Shown here piece after piece: positions 47,418 through 56,801 of a stretch of DNA of 64,000 nt (the stretch's first letter is position 1; each line of letters begins with the position of its first letter). Source of the stretch: Demequina rhizosphaerae (lineage in GTDB: Bacteria; Actinomycetota; Actinomycetes; Actinomycetales; Demequinaceae); NCBI RefSeq assembly GCF_000971255.1, contig NZ_BBMC01000005.1, forward strand, positions 186,001-250,000. The letters run 5' to 3'. The notes beneath the pieces were generated by a model. It had not been told where the DNA came from, searched no databases, and saw only the letters and a program-made list of their open reading frames with translations. Made by a program: the position numbers and the translations under genes.

Positions 47418-50400
47418 TCAGCCGAGCGTGTAGCGGTAGAGGAACGTCGCGATCTGGCGACGGATGACGTCCTGCTCCGGACGGAACGTGCCGTCCGAGA
47501 AGCCCGAGGCGATCCCCGTCTCGGCCATCCATGCCATCGCGCGGTAGCCGCCCGATCGCGGGGTGAGGTCCTTGTAGGGCGATCTCGCCGGCACCTCGAA
47601 GTCCGGCCGGCCCGCGAAGCGGTAGAGGAACTTCGCGAGGTTACGGCGCGAGACCTCGTCGTTCGGCCGGAAGGAGCCGTCGTCGAAGCCCGACGCGATG
47701 CCCGCCTGGTAGAGCCACACCATCGCGCGGTAGCCGCCGTCGCTCGGCGACACGTCGGCGAAGGGCGACTCCTCGGGCAGGTCGACGTCCGGGCGCCCCG
47801 CGTAGCGGTAGAGCAGCTTCGCGAGGTTGCGCCGCGTCACGGACTCGCGCGGACGGAAGGTGCCGTCCGAGTAGCCGGAGGCGATGTGCGTGCCGCCCAG
47901 CCACGAGATCTCGGAGAACGCCTTCGACCCGCCGTTCACGTCGGTGTAGTAGGCCATGCCGAGCCAGTACCCGCTCATGTCCTCACCGACCGAGATGACG
48001 CGGGCCTTGCCGCTCCACGGCCCATCGGCGTTGCCGAGCCAGTAGTCGGGTCCCGTGTACGAGGTCCAGTCGGTGTCGACCGTGAGCTCCTCCGGCACGA
48101 CCCGAAGCAGATACGCGCGACCGTCCTGGAGGTTGGGCAGGATGCGCACCAGCTCCGGATCCCCGCAATCGACGACGACCGGCGTGCTCGTGGACTCGGA
48201 TTCGAAGCGATCAGCACGATAGGCGGCGATGCACAGCCAGCGGTCGTCCCACTCCGCCTTGCCCGCGGCGCTGACGTAGAGCGGGGCCATGTACTCGAGC
48301 GGCACACGGCCGGCGGTGAGGGTGACCGGGGTGGACTCCGACACCACGAACCTGCCGGGCGCGTGGTTCCCGATCACTTCTCCGTACGTCGCCCACCGAG
48401 GGCCGATGTCGGTTCCGCCGCTGACGAGCACCTTGTACTCGCCCTCCGGCACACCCTCGAACGAGTACGCGCCGCTCTCGACCGCCGTGGTGCCGAGCGG
48501 CTCGCCGGCCCACGAGTAGAGGGTTGCCGTGGTGCCGCCGCCCCACACGGTCCCGGTGATCGTCGCGCCGAGGTCGAGCACGAAGTCCGCTTCCGCGGTT
48601 CCTCCTTCGAACACGACCGGGGAGCCTGCCCCGTCGTCGCCGAAGTAGCCCTCCACCGCCCCGTCGAAGCCGGCGAAGCGGAGCCAGTACGCGCCGGGCT
48701 CGACGATCTCCAGGTGGAACCGCTCATCTGCTCCCACGCACGACTCGGCGGCGAGGGCTCCGGAATCGGCATAGGCCGTGACGCAGCCTCCCGTCACGAC
48801 GCCGCCGCGCGCGAGGACGTGACCGCGCAGTCCCGTGCCATCGCTCAGGGTGTACGCGATCGCGACGGTCTCGCCGGCCGCCACCCAGGTCGTCTCCGCG
48901 TCGCCTCGCACCAGACCGCCCCAGTACTGGTCAGGTGCCCCGTCGAAGCCGAGGAACGCCAGCGCGAATCGGCCGTCGTACATCGGCACCCGGTACGTAC
49001 CGCCGTCTCCCGCACAGTCCCGACCGGCCTCGACCCACTCGTCGGTGTACGCGACGAGGCAGCCGCCCGCGGCCGGCAGCCCTCCAGGACCCGCCAGCGC
49101 GACGGACACGGCTCCCGCCGCCCTCAGGTCGAGGTCGATCGTCCTCACCTCGCCGGTCGCCGCCGAGATGGGGTAGGCGTCGCTTCCCGTCCACAGCCAC
49201 GCATCGGCTCCGACGGCACGGAAGAGCAGCCTCGCGCCGGTGTCCGGCACCGGCACGGAGTAGCCGGGCTCGCCGGGAGCCGTGCAGCCGGTCGCGAAGA
49301 CCTCGTCGCCGACGTGGACGTCGACGCAGGCGGAGGTGGCTCCCGGCACGGCCGTGTAGTCGATCGCACCTGCGACCGTGCCGTACGCGCCGATCTCGTA
49401 TGCCCGCGCCACGTCGCGGCCCTGATCGATCGTGACGAAGCTCATCTGCGTCGTGTCGTTCGCGGTCGAGAAGCCCGTGAAACGAAGGTGCGAGTTGCTC
49501 TTGAGGTCGCGACGGACGTCGAGAACGTAGCCGTCCGCTCCGTCGCAGTCGCGGGCGACCTCCTCGGACCCGGACTTGAGAGCCACACACCCGTCCGCGA
49601 CCGGCTCGCCCTCGCTCGTCACGTCGACCGTGAAGCGGCCACCGAATCGGATGTCGACCTCGGTCGTAGTTCCCGTGGTCGTCGCGACCTGGACCGAGTC
49701 CGTGAGCCCCGTGTGCGTCGACAGGCCCCACCACCCCTCCCAGTAGCCGCAGACCGGGTCGGCCGATTCGGCCGTCACGCAGAGCGCATACGTGGCCTCG
49801 GGGAGGCCGTCGATCGTGAACTCGTCCCCGATGTCGCCGCACGCCTCACCCTCGACGATGTAGGTGCCGGCGCCCGGACCCACCGACATGAACGCCCGCA
49901 CGCAGGCCCGCTCCCCCACGACGGTGTCGGGGGCGACGATGGTGCCGTGGATCGCTGAGTCGGGTGCGAACTGCGCGTCGACACCGGTACGGAGCTCGGT
50001 GGGCACGCTCGCGATCTGCGTCGATGTGACGGATGCCTGGCCGGCCTCCGCCGGGACGAACCTCAGCAGCGCCGATCCGGACTCGGCGATGCTCCAGTCG
50101 CGGATCACGTACCTCCCGTCCGTGCCGACCGTCACCTCCTCGCGCAGCGGCTTCGGGCTGGAGTGCCAGTAGTAGCGCTGCACGGTCGCACCTGCCGCGG
50201 GTGTCCCATCCGACCCGAGGACCGTCCCGGTGGTCGCCCCGTACGGCAGCAGCTCGACCGCGACCGCGGTCGTCGCGTCCGCGACGACGTCGAACGAGTC
50301 GGCGTCGGCGTGCGCGTCCTCCCACGTCGACCACTGGTCGGGGGCGTCTGTGAAGCCGGTGTACTCCAGCCGGTAGGCGCCGGGCGCGAGCCCGTCGATC

Positions 50401-50639
50401 ACGTAGGCGCCGTCGCCGGACTCGCAGACGGTCGCGACCGCGGTCTCCGCGTCTTCGTCCGTGTACGCCGCGACGCAACCGCCGACCGCATCGTCCCCGG
50501 TCTCCCACAACGTGGCCGTGGCCTCGATGGATCCGGTCGGCTCGACCGCGCCGGCGGCCGACGGCAGCCCCACCCCCGCCACGATCGCGGTGAGCAGCGC
50601 GGCGATCGCCCGCGCGCGTCGTCGGGTCGTCTGCGGCAT
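47418..50639 (-). CDS. Large secreted S-layer-homology protein with Cys-paired beta repeats (SLH2)
   Basis: A 1073-residue exported protein. After the signal peptide (cleavage near residue 30) come about seven beta-sandwich-like repeats of roughly 100 residues, each with a C-[VIL]-x-A[YF]-like strand, a second Cys 10-25 residues later and often a YxLxFxGF segment, resembling carboxypeptidase-regulatory-like domains. The last repeat is the module shared with SLH1 and SLH3 (WLCIAAY, VDC, YLLRVVPEEL). Three SLH repeats fill about residues 900-1073. The ATG at 50639 gives a convincing signal peptide. It is the longest of the four and probably forms a rod-like surface stalk. Confidence 0.87.
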   Translation of the reverse strand: MPQTTRRRARAIAALLTAIVAGVGLPSAAGAVEPTGSIEATATLWETGDDAVGGCVAAYTDEDAETAVATVCESGDGAYVIDGLAPGAYRLEYTGFTDAPDQWSTWEDAHADADSFDVVADATTAVAVELLPYGATTGTVLGSDGTPAAGATVQRYYWHSSPKPLREEVTVGTDGRYVIRDWSIAESGSALLRFVPAEAGQASVTSTQIASVPTELRTGVDAQFAPDSAIHGTIVAPDTVVGERACVRAFMSVGPGAGTYIVEGEACGDIGDEFTIDGLPEATYALCVTAESADPVCGYWEGWWGLSTHTGLTDSVQVATTTGTTTEVDIRFGGRFTVDVTSEGEPVADGCVALKSGSEEVARDCDGADGYVLDVRRDLKSNSHLRFTGFSTANDTTQMSFVTIDQGRDVARAYEIGAYGTVAGAIDYTAVPGATSACVDVHVGDEVFATGCTAPGEPGYSVPVPDTGARLLFRAVGADAWLWTGSDAYPISAATGEVRTIDLDLRAAGAVSVALAGPGGLPAAGGCLVAYTDEWVEAGRDCAGDGGTYRVPMYDGRFALAFLGFDGAPDQYWGGLVRGDAETTWVAAGETVAIAYTLSDGTGLRGHVLARGGVVTGGCVTAYADSGALAAESCVGADERFHLEIVEPGAYWLRFAGFDGAVEGYFGDDGAGSPVVFEGGTAEADFVLDLGATITGTVWGGGTTATLYSWAGEPLGTTAVESGAYSFEGVPEGEYKVLVSGGTDIGPRWATYGEVIGNHAPGRFVVSESTPVTLTAGRVPLEYMAPLYVSAAGKAEWDDRWLCIAAYRADRFESESTSTPVVVDCGDPELVRILPNLQDGRAYLLRVVPEELTVDTDWTSYTGPDYWLGNADGPWSGKARVISVGEDMSGYWLGMAYYTDVNGGSKAFSEISWLGGTHIASGYSDGTFRPRESVTRRNLAKLLYRYAGRPDVDLPEESPFADVSPSDGGYRAMVWLYQAGIASGFDDGSFRPNDEVSRRNLAKFLYRFAGRPDFEVPARSPYKDLTPRSGGYRAMAWMAETGIASGFSDGTFRPEQDVIRRQIATFLYRYTLG

Positions 50640-50686
50640 CCGTTCCCCCCCTGCCGCGACCGCCCTGTGCGGCCGCCGGTGCGCGG

Positions 50687-50697
50687 CGCATCGTCCC
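50687..50697 (-). repeat. Intergenic copy of the GGGACGATGCG motif
   Basis: Exact copy in the leader of the SLH2 gene, 47 bp before its start codon. Confidence 0.7.
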
Positions 50698-50712
50698 GCC
50701 GCACGTGCCCGC

Positions 50713-50740
50713 ACGCTACCAGGAGACGTCACTCTGTGAC
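50713..50740 (-). promoter_or_regulatory. Candidate SLH2 promoter with an inverted repeat
   Basis: Reading the minus strand, TAGCGT (50718 down to 50713) is a plausible actinobacterial -10 box. Just upstream, in the -35 region and spacer, is GTCAC-AGA-GTGAC (50740 down to 50728), a 5-bp inverted repeat with a 3-bp spacer that could be an operator. No clear TTGACA box is present. Confidence 0.4.
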
Positions 50741-50809
50741 ATTGCCTGCTCGGACCCCTACCAGGAAGGACACGCCGACATTCGGGACGGAAGGGACGGC
50801 GGACGCACG

Positions 50810-50843
50810 ACGGCCGCCGGTCCCCGCGGGGACCGGCGGCCGT
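50810..50843 (-). terminator. Hairpin terminator after SLH3
   Basis: A perfect 16-bp inverted repeat (50810-50825 with 50828-50843), 14 bp past the SLH3 stop and ahead of the SLH2 promoter region. Confidence 0.8.
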
Positions 50844-50857
50844 GGTGTGCGCCGCGC

Positions 50858-52243
50858 CTACAGGTACGGGAAGCGGTAGAGGAACGTCGCCATCTGGCGG
50901 CGGATGACGTCCTGGTTCGGACGGATGGTGCCGTCCGAGAAGCCGGATGCGATCTCCTCGTCGACCATGAACTTCAGCGCGCGGTAGCCGCCCGCGGTCT
51001 TCTTCACGTCCTTGAAGGGCGACTTCTCGTCCATGTCGACGTCGGGGCGCCCCGCGTAGCGGTAGAGGAACTTCGCCATGTTCTGACGGCTCACGGTCTT
51101 GTTCGGCTTGAACGAGCCGTCGGCGTAGCCCGACGCGATCTCCGCCTCGTAGAGCCACACCATCGCGCGATAGCCGCCGTCGCCGGGCTCGAGGTCCGTG
51201 AAGGGCGACTCCTCCGGCATCTCGAAGTCCGGGCGGCCGGCGTAGCGGTAGAGCAGCTTGGCCATGTTGCGGCGGGTCACCGACTCGCGCGGACGGAACG
51301 TGTCGTCGTCGTAGCCCGAGGCGATCTGGAACGCGGCGAGCCAGGAGATCTCGTCGAAGGCCTTCGCGCCGCCCTTGACGTCGCCGAAGTAGGCGACGAA
51401 GTGCCAGTCGGGGCCGGTGGTGGTGTCCGTGATGAAGACGAGCGCTCCGGGCGTCCACGGGTCGGCGACGTTCCCGAACCAGAACTCGTCACCCTCGTAG
51501 TCCATCCACTCGTCGGCCGTGGCGAGCTCGGCCGGCACGATGCGGAGGAGGTACTCGCTCGACTTGTCGAGCTCGTCGATGAAGGTGGGGTTGCCCTCGA
51601 CGGCGCAGTCCGTCGACACGGGCGCCGAGATCGAGGCGTCCCAGAAGTCCTCGGCGTCGTACGCGGCGAGGCAGAGCCGATCGGTGCTCCACGAGCCCTT
51701 GCCCGCGACGGTGAAGTACACCCAGGGCTCGTCGCCGAGCGTCGCCTCGTCCGCGACGATCTCCGCCGGGGACTCGGGCGACACGACGAACTTCGCCGGG
51801 CCCAGGCCGTCGGAGCCGTCGAGCTCAGCCCACTGCGAGCCGTGGTCGTCGTACGTGCCGACGAGCACCTTGTACTCGCCCTCCGCCACGTCGGCGAAGG
51901 TGTACGCGCCCTCGACGATGTCGACGTCGCCCAGGTACTCGCCGTCCCAGCTGAACAGCTCGGCCCAGCCCTCGGCCGGCTCGCCGTCGACCACGACGGT
52001 GCCCGTGATCGACACGGTCTCGGTGACGGACAGCGTGCGCGGCGCGGTGGCCGAGGCGCCGGTCTCGGCGCCGTAGCACCAGACGTCGGCGAGGTGCTCG
52101 TGGCCCTCGGTGACGGCGCTGCACGATGCGCCGGTCACGGTGCCGGCCGCGGCGCCCGCGGCCGCGGGGAGCCCCGCGGCAGCCAGGAGCGCCAGGACCG
52201 TGGCGGCGGCGCCGCGCGCGAGCAGGGACGAAGACGACTGCAT
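50858..52243 (-). CDS. Secreted S-layer-homology protein (SLH3)
   Basis: A 461-residue exported protein: signal peptide ending near AGAAAG, a beta domain (AELFSWDGEYLGDVDIVEGAYTF) like that in SLH1 and SLH2, the shared Cys-paired module (RLCLAAY, TDC, YLLRIVPAEL, EWMDYEG), and three SLH repeats from about residue 285 to the C-terminus. It has its own terminator, and the 254-bp region upstream suggests its own promoter (TAGCGT at 52325 down to 52320 is a candidate -10). Confidence 0.88.
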   Translation of the reverse strand: MQSSSSLLARGAAATVLALLAAAGLPAAAGAAAGTVTGASCSAVTEGHEHLADVWCYGAETGASATAPRTLSVTETVSITGTVVVDGEPAEGWAELFSWDGEYLGDVDIVEGAYTFADVAEGEYKVLVGTYDDHGSQWAELDGSDGLGPAKFVVSPESPAEIVADEATLGDEPWVYFTVAGKGSWSTDRLCLAAYDAEDFWDASISAPVSTDCAVEGNPTFIDELDKSSEYLLRIVPAELATADEWMDYEGDEFWFGNVADPWTPGALVFITDTTTGPDWHFVAYFGDVKGGAKAFDEISWLAAFQIASGYDDDTFRPRESVTRRNMAKLLYRYAGRPDFEMPEESPFTDLEPGDGGYRAMVWLYEAEIASGYADGSFKPNKTVSRQNMAKFLYRYAGRPDVDMDEKSPFKDVKKTAGGYRALKFMVDEEIASGFSDGTIRPNQDVIRRQMATFLYRFPYL

Positions 52244-52441
52244 GGATGACCCCCATGACGGGGCCGATCCACACGTCCCCGCCGCGCGCCGAGCCTCCGA
52301 TGGCGGGCGCCTCGCGGGCACGCTAGCAGGCGCGATGGGTGCGGCCCGGGTCACGACACGCGATGGTTTCGTCACACCGTGCGCTTGTGCACGGGGAGGT
52401 CGGGCGGCGCTGCGGAGAGGCCCACCCTCCCCCGGAGACGG

Positions 52442-52481
52442 CTCGACCGCCGCCGGCCCGGTGGGGCCGACGGCGGTCGAG
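52442..52481 (-). terminator. Hairpin terminator after SLH4
   Basis: A perfect 11-bp inverted repeat (52442-52452 with 52471-52481) with extra GGCCC/GGGCC pairing in the loop, 16 bp past the SLH4 stop. Confidence 0.78.
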
Positions 52482-52497
52482 GGTCAGCGGTGCTCCG

Positions 52498-54534
52498 CTA
52501 CAGGCTCGAGAACCGGTAGATGAAGGTCGCCATCTGGCGGCGGATCGTGTCCTGACCCGGACGGAAGGTGCCGTCCGAGAAGCCGGTGGCGATCCCCGTC
52601 TCGTCCAGCCACGCCATCGCGCGGTAGCCGCCGGTCGAGGTCGTGACGTCCGAGAACGGCGAGGTGGCGGGCACCTCGAAGGCCGGACGGTCGGCGAAGC
52701 GGTAGAGGAACTTCGCCATGTTGCGACGCGTCACGGTCTTGTTCGGCTGGAACGTGCCGTCCGAGTAGCCCGAGGCGATCTCCGCCTCGTGCAGCCACAC
52801 CATGGCGCGGTAGCCGCCGTCACCCTGCTCGATGTCCGAGAAGGGCGAGGTCTCCGGGAGCTCGAAGTCCGGGCGACCGGCGAGGCGGTACAGGAACTTC
52901 GCCATGTTGCGACGCGTCACGGACTCGTAGGGACGGAAGGTGCGGTCCTCGAAGCCCGAGGCGATGCCCTGCTCGTGGAGCCAGGTGATCTCGGCGAACG
53001 CCTTCGCGCCCAGCGGCACGTCGGTGAAGTACACGGTCGGGACGCAGCCCTCGGTCGGGCGCTCGGCGTTGATGAGCACGTTGTCGACCGGCAGGGCGTC
53101 GAAGCCGTTCGTCACGATCCAGCCGTAGCGGTTGCCGCCCACGGTGCCGTTGATCGTGTCCTTGCCGTTCGAGCGGGTCCAGGTCTTGAGCACGTCGCCC
53201 GAGGCGTCCGCGACCGAGATGTCGACCGAGAGCACGCCGTCCACGCTCGAGAAGTCGTGGCGCACGGTGTACCAGCCGGACTCGGTGATCGTCAGCGTGT
53301 CACCGGTCAGCGGCGCGACGTCGACGGCCTTGAAGCCCGCGTTGTTCGACGCGCCAAGCGTCCACGAGCCCTCGCCCGCCGACTGCGCGTGAAGGATGAA
53401 GTCGCGACGGTGGTTGCCGTCGGTGCCGTTGGTGGCCACCGACCAGTCGAACTGGTTCAGCGTGCCACCGGTCGACACCGCAGCGTCGAGGTAGAAGTCG
53501 GCGCTGGTGAACCAGCCGCCCGCCGGGAACGCGTCGGAGTAGCCGCCGAACTTCGTCACCTGGTACTCGTAGTCGTCGTCGTCCAGGTTCTGGCCAGCGA
53601 CCGCGTAGTAGCAGCCCGCAGCGGCGGTGATGCCGGTGGTGCCGTTCTTGACCGGCGTCACGCCGGAGACAGCCTCGAAGCTGGCCTCGGTCTCGAAGCC
53701 GTACACGGCCGCGTCGATCGCCGGCACCGCGGACGCCTTGACGGTGAGCATCGGCGAGTAGGGGGACCACTCGCTCGTCGAGCGAAGGACGTCGATCGGG
53801 TCGCCGTCGTACATCGCGGCGTACGACGAGTCCACGACGATCGAGTCGCCGTCGACGTCCGCGCCGATGGCGGGCGCGTCCTGCGCGAGGCTGACGTTCA
53901 GGCTGTCGTACGGGCCGCGGTCCGCGATCTCGCCGAAGCGGCTCGTCGGGTACTTCACGGTGACGATGACCTCGTCCGGGAGCGCGACGGTCGAGTCGAA
54001 GGGCACGGTGGCCGTGAAGGCGACGCCGTTGTGGCAGGTGCCCGTCTCGGAGTCGTACCACTTCGTCGGAGTCGTCGTGCAGTTCACGGCGTCGGCCGAC
54101 GGTCGGAACGGCACGGCCACGGTCTCGGTCGCGGTCGCGAGCAGGTCGCCCGGCTCGCCCGCGGCGTCGACGCCGTAGACGTTGACCGTCACGGGGTGGT
54201 CGAAGGTGGCGCCGGGCGTCGTGACGCAGTCCGCGCCCGAGCCGGTCTCGCACGACCAGTTGGTCATGCCGACCTCGACGGAGTCGAGCAGCCGCTCGTC
54301 GCCGCCGAGGACGATGCGATCGCCGAGCTCACGCGTCGAGGTGGCGGTGAAGCCGATGCTCGGGTGCGACGGAGCCGTCGCGGCGTTGTCGAAGACGACG
54401 GCGCTGGTGGCCGGCGCCTCGGTGTCGTCGGACGTCGCGCCGGCCGCCGTGGCGGTCAGGACGCTCGCGCCCAGCGCCGCGAGCATCGTGCCCGCGACGG
54501 CGCGCGAGGCGCGCCAGGAATGGGTGTTCCCCAT
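52498..54534 (-). CDS. Secreted S-layer-homology protein with a different N-terminal region (SLH4)
   Basis: A 678-residue exported protein: signal peptide to about residue 33, a beta-rich domain with paired cysteines (about 40-190, SIGFTAT, NWSCETG and GTCHNGVAF), a middle region resembling bacterial surface beta-sandwich domains (about 270-490, AAGCYYAVAG, WTLGASNNAG, GWYTVRHDF), and three SLH repeats from about 505. It does not contain the YLLR module of SLH1-3. It is monocistronic: a terminator follows and 158 bp with an inverted repeat precede it. Confidence 0.87.
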   Translation of the reverse strand: MGNTHSWRASRAVAGTMLAALGASVLTATAAGATSDDTEAPATSAVVFDNAATAPSHPSIGFTATSTRELGDRIVLGGDERLLDSVEVGMTNWSCETGSGADCVTTPGATFDHPVTVNVYGVDAAGEPGDLLATATETVAVPFRPSADAVNCTTTPTKWYDSETGTCHNGVAFTATVPFDSTVALPDEVIVTVKYPTSRFGEIADRGPYDSLNVSLAQDAPAIGADVDGDSIVVDSSYAAMYDGDPIDVLRSTSEWSPYSPMLTVKASAVPAIDAAVYGFETEASFEAVSGVTPVKNGTTGITAAAGCYYAVAGQNLDDDDYEYQVTKFGGYSDAFPAGGWFTSADFYLDAAVSTGGTLNQFDWSVATNGTDGNHRRDFILHAQSAGEGSWTLGASNNAGFKAVDVAPLTGDTLTITESGWYTVRHDFSSVDGVLSVDISVADASGDVLKTWTRSNGKDTINGTVGGNRYGWIVTNGFDALPVDNVLINAERPTEGCVPTVYFTDVPLGAKAFAEITWLHEQGIASGFEDRTFRPYESVTRRNMAKFLYRLAGRPDFELPETSPFSDIEQGDGGYRAMVWLHEAEIASGYSDGTFQPNKTVTRRNMAKFLYRFADRPAFEVPATSPFSDVTTSTGGYRAMAWLDETGIATGFSDGTFRPGQDTIRRQMATFIYRFSSL

Positions 54535-54652
54535 GAGATCCCCTCAGATCGATGCGCGCGCACGCACGATCGGGGTTCCCGTGTGCGTCGCTGCGCGCGA
54601 GTAGCGAGAGAAAGTCTAGGGAGGCCCACCGACAGTAATCGCTCCAAAGTGC

Positions 54653-54669
54653 CGATAACGTCGTTACCG
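54653..54669. promoter_or_regulatory. Inverted repeat upstream of SLH4
   Basis: TAACG-T-CGTTA (54656-54666) is a 5-bp inverted repeat with one central base, and flanking CG/CG bases extend the symmetry to 54653-54669. It lies about 120 bp before the SLH4 start, upstream of a TAGACT sequence (54618 down to 54613) that could be a -10 box, so it may be an operator. Confidence 0.35.
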
Positions 54670-54692
54670 TGACGAACGCCACACGGCGGGCG

Positions 54693-55609
54693 TCACATCA
54701 TGACGGTCGCGAACGTCCCGACCTCGCGGAAGCCCACCGCGTCGTACGCGCGGATGGCCACCGGGTTGAAGTCGTTGACGTAGAGGCTCACCGTCGGGGC
54801 GAGCTGCGCGCGCACCGCGTCGATCACGGCGCCGAGCCCCGCGCGGGCGAGCCCGCGTCCGCGCAGGTCCGGATGCACCCACACGCCCTGGAGCTGCGCC
54901 ACTCCCCCGCCCAGCGCGCCCACCTCGGCCTTGAACACCACCTGTCGTCGGCCGTCGACGGTGCCCATCTGCACGTACGAGCGTCCGGCGCGCACGAGGT
55001 AGCGCAGGCGCTCCTCGTAGCCGGCACGCCCGTGGCGCATCGGGTCGTAGCCCACCTCGCCGATGAACATGTGGACGCACGCGGGCAGCAGCAGGTCGTA
55101 GTCGTCGAGGTCCGCGCGCCTCACGGCCTCGAGGTCGAGGCCCGAGGCGTCGATGCCGGCGACGCGGCGCGGCTCGTGGTCGATCGCCATCGACACCTGC
55201 CGGGCCCGCACCTCGCGGGCGGGCCCCCACCAGGGCTCGACGCGGCCCCACAGGTCGAGCGTGACGCCGGCCGGGCCCACGAGCGCCGCGGGGCGCGTGA
55301 GGCGCGCGATCGCCGCCGCCGCGACCTCGGCGCGCAGGGAGTCCTCGTCCTCGCCGTCGCCATCGGGCAGCACGGGCGAGAGGTTGGCGCCGTTCCACAC
55401 GAGGCCCACGAGGGTCGAGTGCAGGCCCGAGCGCCGGCGGACGCCCCACAGGGAGCCCGTCATGATGCCCGAGGCCCGGGCCGTCTCGAGGTGCATGAGC
55501 GGCACCACGTGCGCGACGGGGTCCCGGCGCGCGAGCGCGATGGCCGTGTCGAGATCACGCCGCTGCAGGGGCGCCAGCGTGTGCTGGGAGCGCCTGAGCA
55601 GCGAGTCCG

Positions 55610-55613
<4 letters not shown>
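54693..55613 (-). CDS. GNAT acetyltransferase with DUF4081-type N-terminus
   Basis: A 306-residue protein: an N-terminal region of the kind called DUF4081 ([17 protein letters not shown]) and a C-terminal GNAT domain with the acetyl-CoA motif [20 protein letters not shown] and closing [18 protein letters not shown]. This gene is commonly found next to ispG in actinobacteria. ATG at 55613 overlaps the ispG stop (ATGA). The substrate is unknown. Confidence 0.88.
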
Positions 55614-56764
<1,151 letters not shown>

Positions 56765-56801
56765 GTTGTCAGTATCTCCCAAGGTCGGTGCGGTACCGCC
56801 G

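Noticed and set aside
50640-51458. An open frame continuing upstream of SLH2 for 273 codons
   Set aside because: It lies out of frame inside the SLH3 gene; the ATG at 50639 begins a proper signal peptide.
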